Source of the DNA: Deltaproteobacteria bacterium
GTDB taxonomy: Bacteria; Desulfobacterota; Binatia; Binatales; Binataceae
Direction of reading: 5' to 3'
Length of the DNA: 6,311 bases
NCBI GenBank assembly: GCA_021780585.1
Contig: JAJXYM010000055.1
Span: 1-6,311 of the forward strand
Position numbers and translations under genes: made by a program. The notes beneath the pieces are model-generated. The model searched no databases. It was given only the letters and a program-made list of their open reading frames with translations, and was not told where the DNA came from. Below, in pieces: positions 1-6,292 of this stretch; position 1 is the stretch's first letter; the number at the start of each line of letters is the position of its first letter.

Positions 1-1403
1 GGCGCGCCCGGCATCCGCGCCCCCTGCGCGCTCAGCCGCCAGGCGTCGAACACCGAGAAATGCTGCACCAGGTACGACTGATGGGTCTGCTCGAGGCTGT
101 TGAGCAGATTGATGACGAGCGAGATGCCGATCGCGGAGCCGGTGTTCCGCATCATGTTGTAGAGACTCGCCGCGTACCCCATCCGCTCCTTTTCGACGCA
201 TGACAGCGTGGTTGCCGAAAGAGTCGGAAAGATCAGCCCGCTGCCCGCGCCCGAGAGAATGATCGGCAGCGCCAGCGACCATGTGTTCACCTGCAGGTCC
301 CAATGACCCATCATCCAGGTGGAATACGCGACGATCGCGAAGCCGACGCCGACGAACGGCCGCATATCGACGCCGCGGCGCGATAGCTGCCCCACCATCA
401 GCATCGAGACCAGCGTGCCGAGTCCGCGCGGCGCCACCGCGACCCCCGCCCGCCAGGCGTCATAGCCGAGCAGGTTTTGCAGGAATAGCGGATTCAGCAG
501 ATTGGTGCCGTACAAGATCACGACCATCGCCATGATCGTCAGCACCGAGGTGTTGAAGACCGGAATTTTGAGGATCGTCAGGTCCAGCACCGGATCCGGG
601 AAGCGCAGCTCATGCCAGACCATCAGGATGATCGCGCCGACCGCGCCAGCCGCGAAATAGCAGACCCACGGCGAATGGAACCAGTCGGAGCGCTGACCGC
701 GATCGAGCACGATCTGCAGCAGTCCCAGTCCCAGCGTCAGATAGATCATGCCCATCCAGTCGATTCGCCGGTTGGTTCCGTGCCGGCCGCGCAGATACGC
801 CGGGTCATGCACGAACCAGTAGACCATCACGGCGGCGAGCGTACCGATCGGCAGGTTGATGTAGAAATTCCAGCGCCAGTTCCAGTTGTCGGTGATCCAG
901 CCGCCGAGCGTCGGTCCGAGCACCGGCGCCGCCATCAGGCCCACTCCCCACATCGCCATCGCGAGGCCCTGTTCGGCGGGCGGGAAAGTCTCCATCAGAA
1001 TCGCCTGCGACGACGGGATCATTGCCGCTCCCGCCGCTCCCTGCAGCAACCGGAAGACCACCATCTGCGTGAGCGTCTGCGCCGCGCCGCATAGCCCCGA
1101 CGCGAAGACGAAAACGATCACCGAGGTCATGAAATAGCGCTTGCGCCCGAAGCGCGCTGAAATCCATCCGGTCAGCGGAATCATGATTCCGTTCGAGACC
1201 AGATAGCTCGTCAGCACCCAGGTGATTTCGTCGACGCTGGCGGAAAAGCTGCCCTGCATGTGCGGCAGGGCGACGTTGACGATCGAGGTGTCGAGCACTT
1301 CCAGCGTCGCCCCCAGCATCACCGCCAGGGCGACCAGCCATTTGTGCGATTCAACGCGATGCTGCTCGACCGGGGCGCCGGTCAATTTGAGCGCAGTCGC
1401 CAT
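1..1403 (-). CDS. DHA2-family (EmrB/QacA-type) multidrug efflux MFS permease, C-terminus cut by window edge
   Basis: Translating the minus strand from the ATG at 1403 gives 467 residues with no stop before the window edge. The protein is an inner-membrane proton-driven exporter of the 14-helix DHA2 group, which expels hydrophobic drugs or toxic metabolites. Visible signatures are LDTSIVNVALPHM in helix 1 (Asp38), motif A (GWISARFGRKRY, residues 79-90) after helix 2, and the antiporter motif C (GVGLMAAPVLGPTLGGWI, 153-170) in helix 5. About thirteen hydrophobic segments can be counted. Family members are usually 500-530 residues, so roughly 50 residues with the last helix are missing to the left. 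An in-frame TGA 25-27 bases upstream leaves 1403 as the first ATG, but there is no clear Shine-Dalgarno. EmrB-type permeases often work with an EmrA membrane-fusion protein and an outer-membrane channel; neither is visible here. The substrate cannot be predicted. Confidence 0.93.
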   Translation of the reverse strand, partial: MATALKLTGAPVEQHRVESHKWLVALAVMLGATLEVLDTSIVNVALPHMQGSFSASVDEITWVLTSYLVSNGIMIPLTGWISARFGRKRYFMTSVIVFVFASGLCGAAQTLTQMVVFRLLQGAAGAAMIPSSQAILMETFPPAEQGLAMAMWGVGLMAAPVLGPTLGGWITDNWNWRWNFYINLPIGTLAAVMVYWFVHDPAYLRGRHGTNRRIDWMGMIYLTLGLGLLQIVLDRGQRSDWFHSPWVCYFAAGAVGAIILMVWHELRFPDPVLDLTILKIPVFNTSVLTIMAMVVILYGTNLLNPLFLQNLLGYDAWRAGVAVAPRGLGTLVSMLMVGQLSRRGVDMRPFVGVGFAIVAYSTWMMGHWDLQVNTWSLALPIILSGAGSGLIFPTLSATTLSCVEKERMGYAASLYNMMRNTGSAIGISLVINLLNSLEQTHQSYLVQHFSVFDAWRLSAQGARMPGA

Positions 1404-1999
1404 ATCAGGTTCGCAACGCCATTGCGTTCACGAGAATTTTTCCGGCGGCGGGCCTGGAACCGGCGCGCCGGCCCAGCCCTGACCGCAAAACTGTCCTTAC
1501 GATGTCGCTTCCCCGCTGGTGGAAGTCTCCGATTCCAATTCTGGATATCGGGATATGGTTCTCTGCGGAAGCTAATTTTATGCCAGATCGAAACGCCGCA
1601 GTATCCGCGATTTGGCGGTCATAGCATAATAAAACAAGACTGATTGCCGACGTTTTCCGTTCCAGTTTCGCAATTTGCTCAAATTATCCGCGTATGGCGG
1701 ATGCTCCGGCCGTGATTCTCCAGGTCGTCAGACGCAACGGGCGATCGACGCCACGGCGAACGCGCCCGCGCTATCGAGCTTACAGGCGCGGACCCAGCCG
1801 GGTCCAGCGGCCCGAAGGAGCGCTGGTCGCAGGCGTCCATTTGCGGTCGCGGCGCCGTCGCGCCAGAGAACATTCGTATGAGAAGGGCAGATCAGACTGG
1901 ATTGCGCCGCCACGGCTTGGCTCGCGGCTGGGCGCCGACAATCATTGTGGACGAGGGGCGCGAACAACGACGAAGCGTTTGATCCGCATCGCGGCGCCC
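1404..1999. other. Intergenic region without a supportable gene, about 600 bp
   Basis: No reading frame on either strand has protein-like composition here. The open frames are arginine-rich translations of GC-rich DNA and lack ribosome-binding sites. The right-hand end of this gap (about 1690-1999) is GC-rich with short hairpins. The centre (about 1530-1690) is distinctly AT-richer and is the likely place for the permease promoter, for example a TAAAAT-like box near 1576-1581 read on the minus strand, but I found no convincing -35 partner. No terminator with a T-run was seen after the CxxC gene that ends at 2000. Confidence 0.6.
1454..1476. promoter_or_regulatory. Palindrome upstream of the efflux permease, possible operator
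   Basis: Positions 1460-1471 read CCGGCGCGCCGG, a perfect 12-bp palindrome. It is flanked by CTGG (1454-1457) and CCAG (1473-1476), which continue the symmetry with small unpaired gaps. It lies 57 to 68 bases upstream of the permease start codon. Efflux pumps of this group are commonly repressed by TetR or MarR regulators binding near the promoter, so an operator is one reading; an untranslated-leader hairpin is another. In GC-rich DNA such palindromes also arise by chance, so confidence is low. Confidence 0.3.
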
Positions 2000-2221
2000 T
2001 TACGCCAGATGCATGCCGCGTGGCAACTCGCGCCAGCACGGTCCGCACAACGCCCAGATTTCGTCGCCTTCGAGCATCACCAGCACGCCGGCGATCGCTT
2101 CGCCAACGTTCAGGCATCGGCGACAGACCAGTTCAGCCCCTCGCGAACGCGCGGCGGCCGAAATCGCGGCCAGGCTGGAGGCGTCCTCAATCGTTTCGAT
2201 TTCGATCAATTCACTTTCCAT
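2000..2221 (-). CDS. Small CxxC...CxxC protein (73 aa), putative zinc-binding, unknown function
   Basis: The 73-residue product has an acidic N-terminal third (MESELIEIETIED), then CRRC (Cys33 and Cys36) and, 22 residues later, CGPC (Cys59 and Cys62). Four cysteines in two CxxC knuckles are what a zinc ribbon or treble-clef mini-protein needs. Between them is a hydrophobic strand-like stretch (AIAGVLVMLEGDEIWAL) that would suit a beta hairpin. There is no signal peptide or membrane segment, so it should be cytoplasmic. The start is well supported: GGAG lies 9 bases before the ATG, within AAGCGGAGAACC on the minus strand. A perfect inverted repeat and a promoter-like pair lie just upstream. 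I do not recognise a named family. A zinc-binding regulator, adaptor or anti-sigma-like factor are possible readings, none shown. The gene is isolated: the upstream amidohydrolase has its own terminator and the permease is about 600 bp away. Confidence 0.75.
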   Translation of the reverse strand: MESELIEIETIEDASSLAAISAAARSRGAELVCRRCLNVGEAIAGVLVMLEGDEIWALCGPCWRELPRGMHLA

Positions 2222-2241
2222 TCGCCGGTTCTCCGCTTGTT

Positions 2242-2257
2242 ATGAACGACCGTTCAT
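2242..2257. promoter_or_regulatory. Perfect 7-2-7 inverted repeat, TetR-type operator
   Basis: The sequence ATGAACG-AC-CGTTCAT is a perfect inverted repeat with 7-bp arms and a 2-bp centre. The shape GAACGnnCGTTC is typical of operators bound by TetR-family repressors. It begins 21 bases upstream of the CxxC gene start and lies between the predicted promoter and the Shine-Dalgarno, a position where a bound repressor would block transcription. No regulator gene is in the window, so the binding protein is unknown. What is seen is the symmetry and its location; the TetR assignment is inference. Confidence 0.55.
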
Positions 2258-2270
2258 CGCGATGGCCAAC

Positions 2271-2301
2271 ATTAAGTATCTTTATGCTTTAAGAGAGTCA
2301 A
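2271..2301 (-). promoter_or_regulatory. Candidate sigma-70 promoter of the CxxC gene
   Basis: Read on the minus strand, TTGACT (2301-2296) matches the -35 consensus at five of six bases. Downstream are two possible -10 boxes: GATACT (2280-2275, 15-base spacer) and CTTAAT (2276-2271, 19-base spacer), each matching four of six. The surrounding 2258-2340 segment is the most AT-rich part of this half of the window, as expected for a promoter. Transcription would start around 2262-2268, placing the inverted repeat at 2242-2257 just inside the transcript. Confidence 0.45.
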
Positions 2302-2332
2302 GCATCTCAAAACCCTCTCTGACTTATTTATT

Positions 2333-2437
2333 GTGCTAACAAGTGGTCGGCGTTCTGCTAACTAAAGGTGGACAGCGGCGGGCGCCGCCATTGGCGATGC
2401 TCACAAAGAGTCATCGAGTGTTCACTTTTAGTTAACC
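2333..2437. repeat. Inverted and direct repeats with TAACTAAA core, possible IS-end relics
   Basis: TAACTAAAGGTGGACA (2359-2374) is matched in inverted orientation by TGTTCACTTTTAGTTA (2419-2434): 14 of 16 bases pair. A third, shortened copy in direct orientation (TGCTAACAAGTGG, from 2333) precedes the first and lacks the middle TAA-type bases. The TG/CA termini of the two arms face each other across 44 bp of GC-rich DNA. Repeated ends like these are seen in IS21-like elements, which carry several terminal repeats, but no transposase is present. It could be two eroded element ends, a small palindromic unit or a regulatory repeat. Confidence 0.4.
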
Positions 2438-2489
2438 ACTGCGCGGATGTGGCGGCTGGCGGAAGCCGCGTGGCCGCGTTCGGAGGCGG

Positions 2490-2528
2490 AAAAAGCGGAC
2501 GGGAGCGCGATGATCGCGCTCCCGTCCG
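2490..2528 (-). terminator. Intrinsic terminator of the amidohydrolase gene
   Basis: Positions 2496-2510 and 2514-2528 form a perfect 15-bp inverted repeat with a 3-base loop. Read on the minus strand, the stem is followed after one base by five T residues (2494-2490). It starts 50 bases after the amidohydrolase stop codon. A smaller hairpin (2556-2563 with 2567-2574) lies between the stop codon and the terminator. The unit separates the amidohydrolase from the CxxC gene. Confidence 0.88.
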
Positions 2529-2578
2529 GGTTCGAAGTCGGTTCTCAGCCGCGCGCGTCGCCGCCGCGGCGACGATCG

Positions 2579-3805
2579 TCAGATAAGATTGTAGGCGCGC
2601 GCGACGTTCTCGCCGAGCACCCCCCGGCGCGCCGTGGTCCCCATCCCTTCGACCATCCCGCGCAACTCCTCAAGGTAATTCCCCGGATGGTCGGGATGCG
2701 GATAATCGGAGGCCCAGAAGAAGCGGTCCTCGCCGACCAGTTTGGTCAGCGCGGCGATCGAGCGTTCGTCGGGATCCGCTGAGATGTAGCATTGGCGCTT
2801 GAAATAGAAGGACGGCCGCTCCTTGAGCTGAACGGTGCCGCCGAGCGCGGTGCGGCGGTAGATCGCGTCGCCGCGATCCAGCCAGTAGCCGATCCATCCG
2901 GCGCCCGATTCCAGCACCACCACGCGCAGCCGCGGAAACTTGTCGAAGACGCCGAACTGGAACAGCGTCGCGAATGCCTGCGGCACGCCCACCGCCGCGA
3001 ACAGATCGAGATACCAGTCGGCCCAAGCCATGTCGTCGAAGCGCTGATGCACGCTCCAGGGGGGCGGCTCGAGCGTCGGATGAATCGCGAGCGGCACGCC
3101 GAGATCCTGCGCCGCCGCGAATAACACGTCGTGGTCCGGATGGCCGTGCGGCTTGCGCGTGATCGTGAACGGGCAGACGAAAGCGCCCTTGCATCCGTCC
3201 TTCACCGCGCGTTCCAGCTCGCGCGCGGCCCCCGCCGGATCGCCCAGCGACAGATGCGCGATCGGCGCCAGCCGTCCGCCCGAATCGCGGCAGAAATCGG
3301 CGATCCACCGATTGTACGCCCGGCAATAGGCCCCGCTCAGATCCGCGTCGAACAGCTCCGCTTCCCACAGCAGGCCGATCGTCGGATAGAGGACGCTCTT
3401 CGCCATCCCCTCGCGTTCGAGCAATTGCAGCCGTTCCTTCATGTCCATCGCGCCGAAGGCCGCGCCGCCGACGTAGCTCTCGCGCGGCGCCACGCTGTCG
3501 AGACTGTCGAACGCCTTATGTTTTTCCGTGGCCCGCGCGCCCAGCAGATCGCGCCGCCGCGCGTTGAGGTCCTCGACTTTGTCGCCGAGTTCCTGCAGCG
3601 CCTTCATCCCGCCGAGCGACGCCAGCAGCGTGGGCGTGGTGAGCGCGGCGCGCTTGCCGTCGATTTCGAGATATTCGCGCTGATCGTCGCCGACCCGGAT
3701 GCGAATCGCGCGGTCGCGATACTTCGCTTCGAGATAACGCTCCCATAAATCCGGCGGCTCCAGAATATGGCCGTCGGCGTCGATCAACAGTTCTTCGCTG
3801 GGCAT
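2579..3805 (-). CDS. Metal-dependent amidohydrolase of the ACMSD/COG2159 (Amidohydro_2) type, 408 aa
   Basis: The product is a TIM-barrel metal-dependent hydrolase or decarboxylase, probably cytoplasmic. The N-terminus has LIDADGHILEPPDLW, giving the DxHxxE metal-binding start (Asp11, His13, Glu16). IHPT (His242), LESGAGWIGYWLDR from residue 298, SDYPHPD (Asp367, His370) and the C-terminal ENVARAYNL follow in the order usual for PF04909 proteins. The length of 408 suits the longer members. Known relatives include ACMSD and gamma-resorcylate decarboxylase, plus many uncharacterised copies in soil bacteria; the substrate here cannot be deduced. The start at 3805 is fixed by GGAGGGG six bases or fewer upstream. 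An open frame extends to 4123, but its extra 106 codons look random and overlap the divergent gene. The gene seems to be a single transcription unit with its own terminator and a promoter candidate at 3866-3895. Confidence 0.9.
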   Translation of the reverse strand: MPSEELLIDADGHILEPPDLWERYLEAKYRDRAIRIRVGDDQREYLEIDGKRAALTTPTLLASLGGMKALQELGDKVEDLNARRRDLLGARATEKHKAFDSLDSVAPRESYVGGAAFGAMDMKERLQLLEREGMAKSVLYPTIGLLWEAELFDADLSGAYCRAYNRWIADFCRDSGGRLAPIAHLSLGDPAGAARELERAVKDGCKGAFVCPFTITRKPHGHPDHDVLFAAAQDLGVPLAIHPTLEPPPWSVHQRFDDMAWADWYLDLFAAVGVPQAFATLFQFGVFDKFPRLRVVVLESGAGWIGYWLDRGDAIYRRTALGGTVQLKERPSFYFKRQCYISADPDERSIAALTKLVGEDRFFWASDYPHPDHPGNYLEELRGMVEGMGTTARRGVLGENVARAYNLI

Positions 3806-3865
3806 TGGTCCCCTCCATGAATTGGCGGCCGGCGAACTTCCCCGGAGCGCGCTGGCCGCGTGCGG

Positions 3866-3895
3866 AATATAAGGCGCGCCGTCGCTCACGCGCAA
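3866..3895 (-). promoter_or_regulatory. Candidate promoter of the amidohydrolase gene
   Basis: On the minus strand TATATT (3871-3866) matches the -10 consensus at five of six bases and stands out in otherwise GC-rich DNA. TTGCGC (3895-3890), 18 bases upstream, keeps the TTG of a -35 box. The leader to the start codon would be about 55 bases. Confidence 0.4.
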
Positions 3896-3976
3896 CCCGG
3901 CCCGCGCGCCTCGCTCTGCGACTGGCCGGACTCGACTCGATAGCCGATTGTTTCGGCCTCCGGGAGAGGTTTCAGC

Positions 3977-4957
3977 GTGGCGGATAGCGTTCCAACGCTC
4001 TTCTTGATTGGAATGCTTATTTGGAACATGCTGGAGGGTTACGAATATTGGGTTTCCGCGGTAATGGAGTCGCGTATGCCCGAAATCATCATCGATTTGC
4101 TTGCTGACTGGTGCGAGATGCAAAGGGCTGAGCTCATCAAAATGGGCTACGCCCTAAGGCCGAACGAGACGCCGGAGAGTATTTCGCTTGCCTTCTACAA
4201 CGTTCAGCGCCGCGTCATTTCGCCTCAGCCCCGCTCGGTAGCTCAGTCACGGGAATTGAACTGTCCTTACGAGCTGCGGAAGGGTCTTGATGATGTGCTT
4301 AAAAAGGCACTAAAGGGCCTCGACCTGCGTCCCCATCAGAGCAAGTCCTTGCTGCAAGCGAACTACAACGATGCCCTGTTGAACCATTGGCGAATTCATC
4401 ATTTTCATTTAGGTACCAAGCCCCAGCCAAGCAAACCCGATTTCGTCGAGCGCACAGGTCCGGTGCTTTTCGCCTACGTCACCGAAGCCGAGTTTTACGC
4501 TATCGACGTTCTGGAGCATGGCGGTTGGGCGCGCCGGCGGTTGCTCGAAATTATTTATCGTAATTGGCCGAAACTGATCGAGCGTTATCGGGTCAAGGGC
4601 GCGTTAGGGCTAATGACGACGCCTAGCGATGCTGACATCAAGCGCCTTCGGTCTGCTCACATCTTGTCGGCCACGCAGATCGATGGGATGGTTTACTGCC
4701 CTCCAGGTGGGGGATGCTCGGCGTCGGGGATCAGCGTCGAGGTCGTCCTTCAGCATGATAGCGTTTGCGGGATATTTTCGATTTTAGAAGATTACGTGAG
4801 GCAGAACATCGGCAAGTTAGTCGAACGGGCTCGCACGGAGCTGCGACGCATGATGATGGCTCCATTTCACTTCAAGTTGAAACTCGTGGCTGCAGAACGA
4901 GTCGAACTGGTCGAAGCCAACTCTGGATCGACGTTTCCCTTCATCTTGAACCCCTAG
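3977..4957 (+). CDS. Uncharacterised 326-aa protein with a histidine-rich core motif; atypical base composition
   Basis: I do not recognise a named family. The product is a soluble-looking mixed protein. Its most distinctive part is residues 137-146 (HWRIHHFHLG), followed by a strongly patterned segment: ERTGPVLFAYVTEAEFYAID (158-177), EHGGW (180-184) and YRNWP (194-198). Further on come CPPGGGCSASG (241-251) and a charged C-terminal helix (about 277-293). Clustered His, Asp and Tyr suggest a catalytic or metal-binding centre, but this is inference. A GTG start at 3977 is preceded by GGGAGAGG at 7 bases. An ATG at 4076 (residue 34) has GGAG at 6 bases and would remove a hydrophobic N-terminal stretch (FLIGMLIWNM), giving 293 residues. 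GC content and codon use are visibly lower than in the neighbours, suggesting transfer. It is divergent from the amidohydrolase and convergent with argC, so it is probably transcribed alone. An accessory or defence-island role is possible but not shown. Confidence 0.85.
   Translation: MADSVPTLFLIGMLIWNMLEGYEYWVSAVMESRMPEIIIDLLADWCEMQRAELIKMGYALRPNETPESISLAFYNVQRRVISPQPRSVAQSRELNCPYELRKGLDDVLKKALKGLDLRPHQSKSLLQANYNDALLNHWRIHHFHLGTKPQPSKPDFVERTGPVLFAYVTEAEFYAIDVLEHGGWARRRLLEIIYRNWPKLIERYRVKGALGLMTTPSDADIKRLRSAHILSATQIDGMVYCPPGGGCSASGISVEVVLQHDSVCGIFSILEDYVRQNIGKLVERARTELRRMMMAPFHFKLKLVAAERVELVEANSGSTFPFILNP
4021..4049 (+). promoter_or_regulatory. Candidate promoter inside the 5' end of the unknown gene
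   Basis: TTGGAA (4021-4026), a 17-base spacer and AATATT (4044-4049) each match the sigma-70 consensus at four of six bases with ideal spacing. Transcription from here would start near 4056 and favour the downstream ATG at 4076, which has its own GGAG. The upstream GC-rich DNA (3806-3976) shows no comparable plus-strand promoter. This is a weak match and only indicates that the start is uncertain. Confidence 0.25.
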
Positions 4958-4986
4958 CCTGATTTTCGCACACGGTCCTCGCAATG

Positions 4987-5022
4987 AAAAAAAACGGCGC
5001 GGCCGATCGCCCGGCCGCGCCG
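4987..5022 (-). terminator. Intrinsic terminator of argC
   Basis: CGGCGCGGCCG (4995-5005) and CGGCCGCGCCG (5012-5022) form a perfect 11-bp GC-only stem with a 6-base loop. On the minus strand the stem is followed directly by eight T residues (4994-4987). It begins 27 bases after the argC stop codon. On the plus strand the stem has no T-run after it, so it is not an obvious terminator for the convergent gene that ends at 4957, although the stem would form in that transcript too. Confidence 0.93.
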
Positions 5023-5048
5023 CGTCGTGATTCGCGTGGAAATTGCGC

Positions 5049-6104
5049 TCAGGGCACCGGCGCCGCCGCGAGCAGGCCCGCCGCTTCGTCGTAACCCAGC
5101 ATCAGATTCAGATTCTGCACCGCCTGGCCGGCCGCGCCCTTGCCCAGATTGTCGATCGCCGTCAGTACGCATAGCGTTTGCGTGCGGCGTTCGAGCACAA
5201 AAGCGATTTCGCAGAAATTCGTCGCGCGGACGTTCTTCAACTCCGGCAGTTCGCCCGGCTTGAGCAAGCGGATGAAGCGCGACTTGGCGAAGCTTGCCTC
5301 GAAGGCGTCGCGCACGTCCTGCTCGGTCGTGCCCGCCCGCGGCCGCATGAAAATCGAACTCAGGATGCCGCGGGTGACGGGCAGCAGATGCGGTACGAAC
5401 ATCACCGCGACTTCGCGTCCGAGGGCGATGCCGATCTCCTGCTCCATCTCGGGCGTATGGCGATGGTTGCCGATTTTGTAGGCGCGGAAGTTTTCGTTGA
5501 CTTCGGCGAACAACTGCTCGATCGCGGCTTGGCGGCGCGCGCCGGTGGTGCCTGATTTCGCGTCGATCACGATCGACGCGGGATCGATCAGGTCGCGCCG
5601 GATCAGCGGCAACAGTCCCAGCAGCGCGCCCGTCGGATAGCATCCGGGATTCGCCACGATGCGCGCCTCGCGCAGTTCGCGGCGATGGAATTCGCTGAGT
5701 CCGTAGACGGCTTCCTTGAGCATCGCGGGCGCCGGATGGTCGGCGCCATAGGTCTGTCGATAGGCGGCGGGATCCTTGAGGCGAAAATCGGCTGAAACGT
5801 CGATCGCCTTGATCCCCGCCTGGATGAGTTCGGCCAGAATCGGCGCGCCGACCCGCTCCGGCAGGCATGAGATAACGATCTCGGCGCGGCCACGAATCAG
5901 ATCAAGACGCAATTCCTCGAACGGCGGCAGGTCGATACCCGCCAGATGCCGGTAGACTTCGGCGACTTCGCGGCCGGCGTAATGCTCCGAGGTGAGCGCC
6001 GCCAACTCGACGAACGGATGCCCGGCAAGGATCCGCACCGCTTCGATTCCGGAATAGCCGGAAGCACCTAATACCGCTACCTTAACCCGGTCGTGCGAAG
6101 CCAT
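5049..6104 (-). CDS. argC: N-acetyl-gamma-glutamyl-phosphate reductase
   Basis: ArgC catalyses the third step of arginine synthesis: NADPH-dependent reduction of N-acetylglutamyl phosphate to N-acetylglutamate semialdehyde, in the cytoplasm. The 351-residue length is that of the common long form. Visible are the Rossmann loop GASGYSG (13-19), the catalytic cysteine in ANPGCYPTG (Cys155), the HRHTPE segment (His214 and His216), VPHLLPVTRG (237-246) and the C-terminal DNLGKGAAGQA (318-328). The segment usually written SGxSGAGR reads SGTTGARR (184-191), a mild departure. ATG at 6104 is chosen because it gives a normal N-terminus and has GGGA six bases upstream. An upstream in-frame TTG at 6128 would add eight non-conserved residues. 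The gene follows rpsI on the same strand after about 190 bases, an order known from several bacterial groups. Other arg genes are not in the window. Confidence 0.97.
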   Translation of the reverse strand: MASHDRVKVAVLGASGYSGIEAVRILAGHPFVELAALTSEHYAGREVAEVYRHLAGIDLPPFEELRLDLIRGRAEIVISCLPERVGAPILAELIQAGIKAIDVSADFRLKDPAAYRQTYGADHPAPAMLKEAVYGLSEFHRRELREARIVANPGCYPTGALLGLLPLIRRDLIDPASIVIDAKSGTTGARRQAAIEQLFAEVNENFRAYKIGNHRHTPEMEQEIGIALGREVAVMFVPHLLPVTRGILSSIFMRPRAGTTEQDVRDAFEASFAKSRFIRLLKPGELPELKNVRATNFCEIAFVLERRTQTLCVLTAIDNLGKGAAGQAVQNLNLMLGYDEAAGLLAAAPVP

Positions 6105-6292
6105 CAGGGGTCCCGAGGCGCCTCCCAAAACTTTAATTTCGATTTAATCCAAGTATCACGAACGCCCGGCGCTCGCCATATGGCGCGCCCGATTCTTCAA
6201 CAGGGGGCGGGCCGTGCGGCGGGAGCCGGGCGGGGCGATCACGGCGTTCGCCGGATCGCCGGACGAACGCCGCCACGCGCGCAGCGCGCGCT
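6105..6292 (-). promoter_or_regulatory. rpsI-argC intergenic leader with hairpin, palindrome and AT-rich stretch
   Basis: Next to rpsI, CGGCGTTCG (6242-6250) pairs with CGAACGCCG (6264-6272), with a further CCGG/CCGG pair inside. No T-run follows on the minus strand, so it is not a standard terminator and may be a processing or attenuation hairpin. CGCCATATGGCG (6174-6185) is a perfect 12-bp palindrome. Nearer argC, 6127-6158 is AT-rich and contains TTTAAT twice on the plus strand, a plausible promoter area, but I could not assign -35 and -10 boxes with confidence. No match to the ArgR box was found. Confidence 0.4.

Noticed and set aside
805..1341. 178-codon minus-strand frame
   Set aside because: It is an out-of-frame reading of the efflux permease, whose own frame shows all family motifs.
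1405..1422. Five-codon leader ORF (Met-Ala-Leu-Arg-Thr) ending one base before the permease ATG
   Set aside because: The stop-start spacing is suggestive of coupling, but the mini-ORF has no Shine-Dalgarno and could easily be chance.
1489..1502. AACTGTCCTTACGA, repeated exactly at 4259-4272
   Set aside because: A single 14-base match between an intergenic site and the inside of a gene, with no flanking similarity; most likely coincidence.
1694..2245. 183-codon plus-strand frame
   Set aside because: Half of it is antisense to the CxxC gene, the product is arginine-rich, and there is no ribosome-binding site.
2526..2541. GGTTCGAA resembling a tRNA T-loop
   Set aside because: The flanking bases do not form a T stem and no acceptor or anticodon arm can be built around it.
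3131..3748. 205-codon plus-strand frame
   Set aside because: It lies antisense within the amidohydrolase gene and has the arginine- and alanine-rich composition typical of GC-rich antisense frames.
3806..4123. N-terminal extension of the amidohydrolase frame by 106 codons
   Set aside because: The strong GGAGGGG lies directly before the ATG at 3805, the family N-terminus begins there, and the extension would overlap the divergent gene with random-looking protein.
4954..5868. 304-codon minus-strand frame
   Set aside because: It overlaps argC in another frame, its product is arginine- and serine-rich without motifs, and it would run through the argC terminator.
6127..6158. Possible ArgR box upstream of argC
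   Set aside because: The AT-rich TTTAAT repeats lack the TGAAT/ATTCA halves expected of an ARG box.
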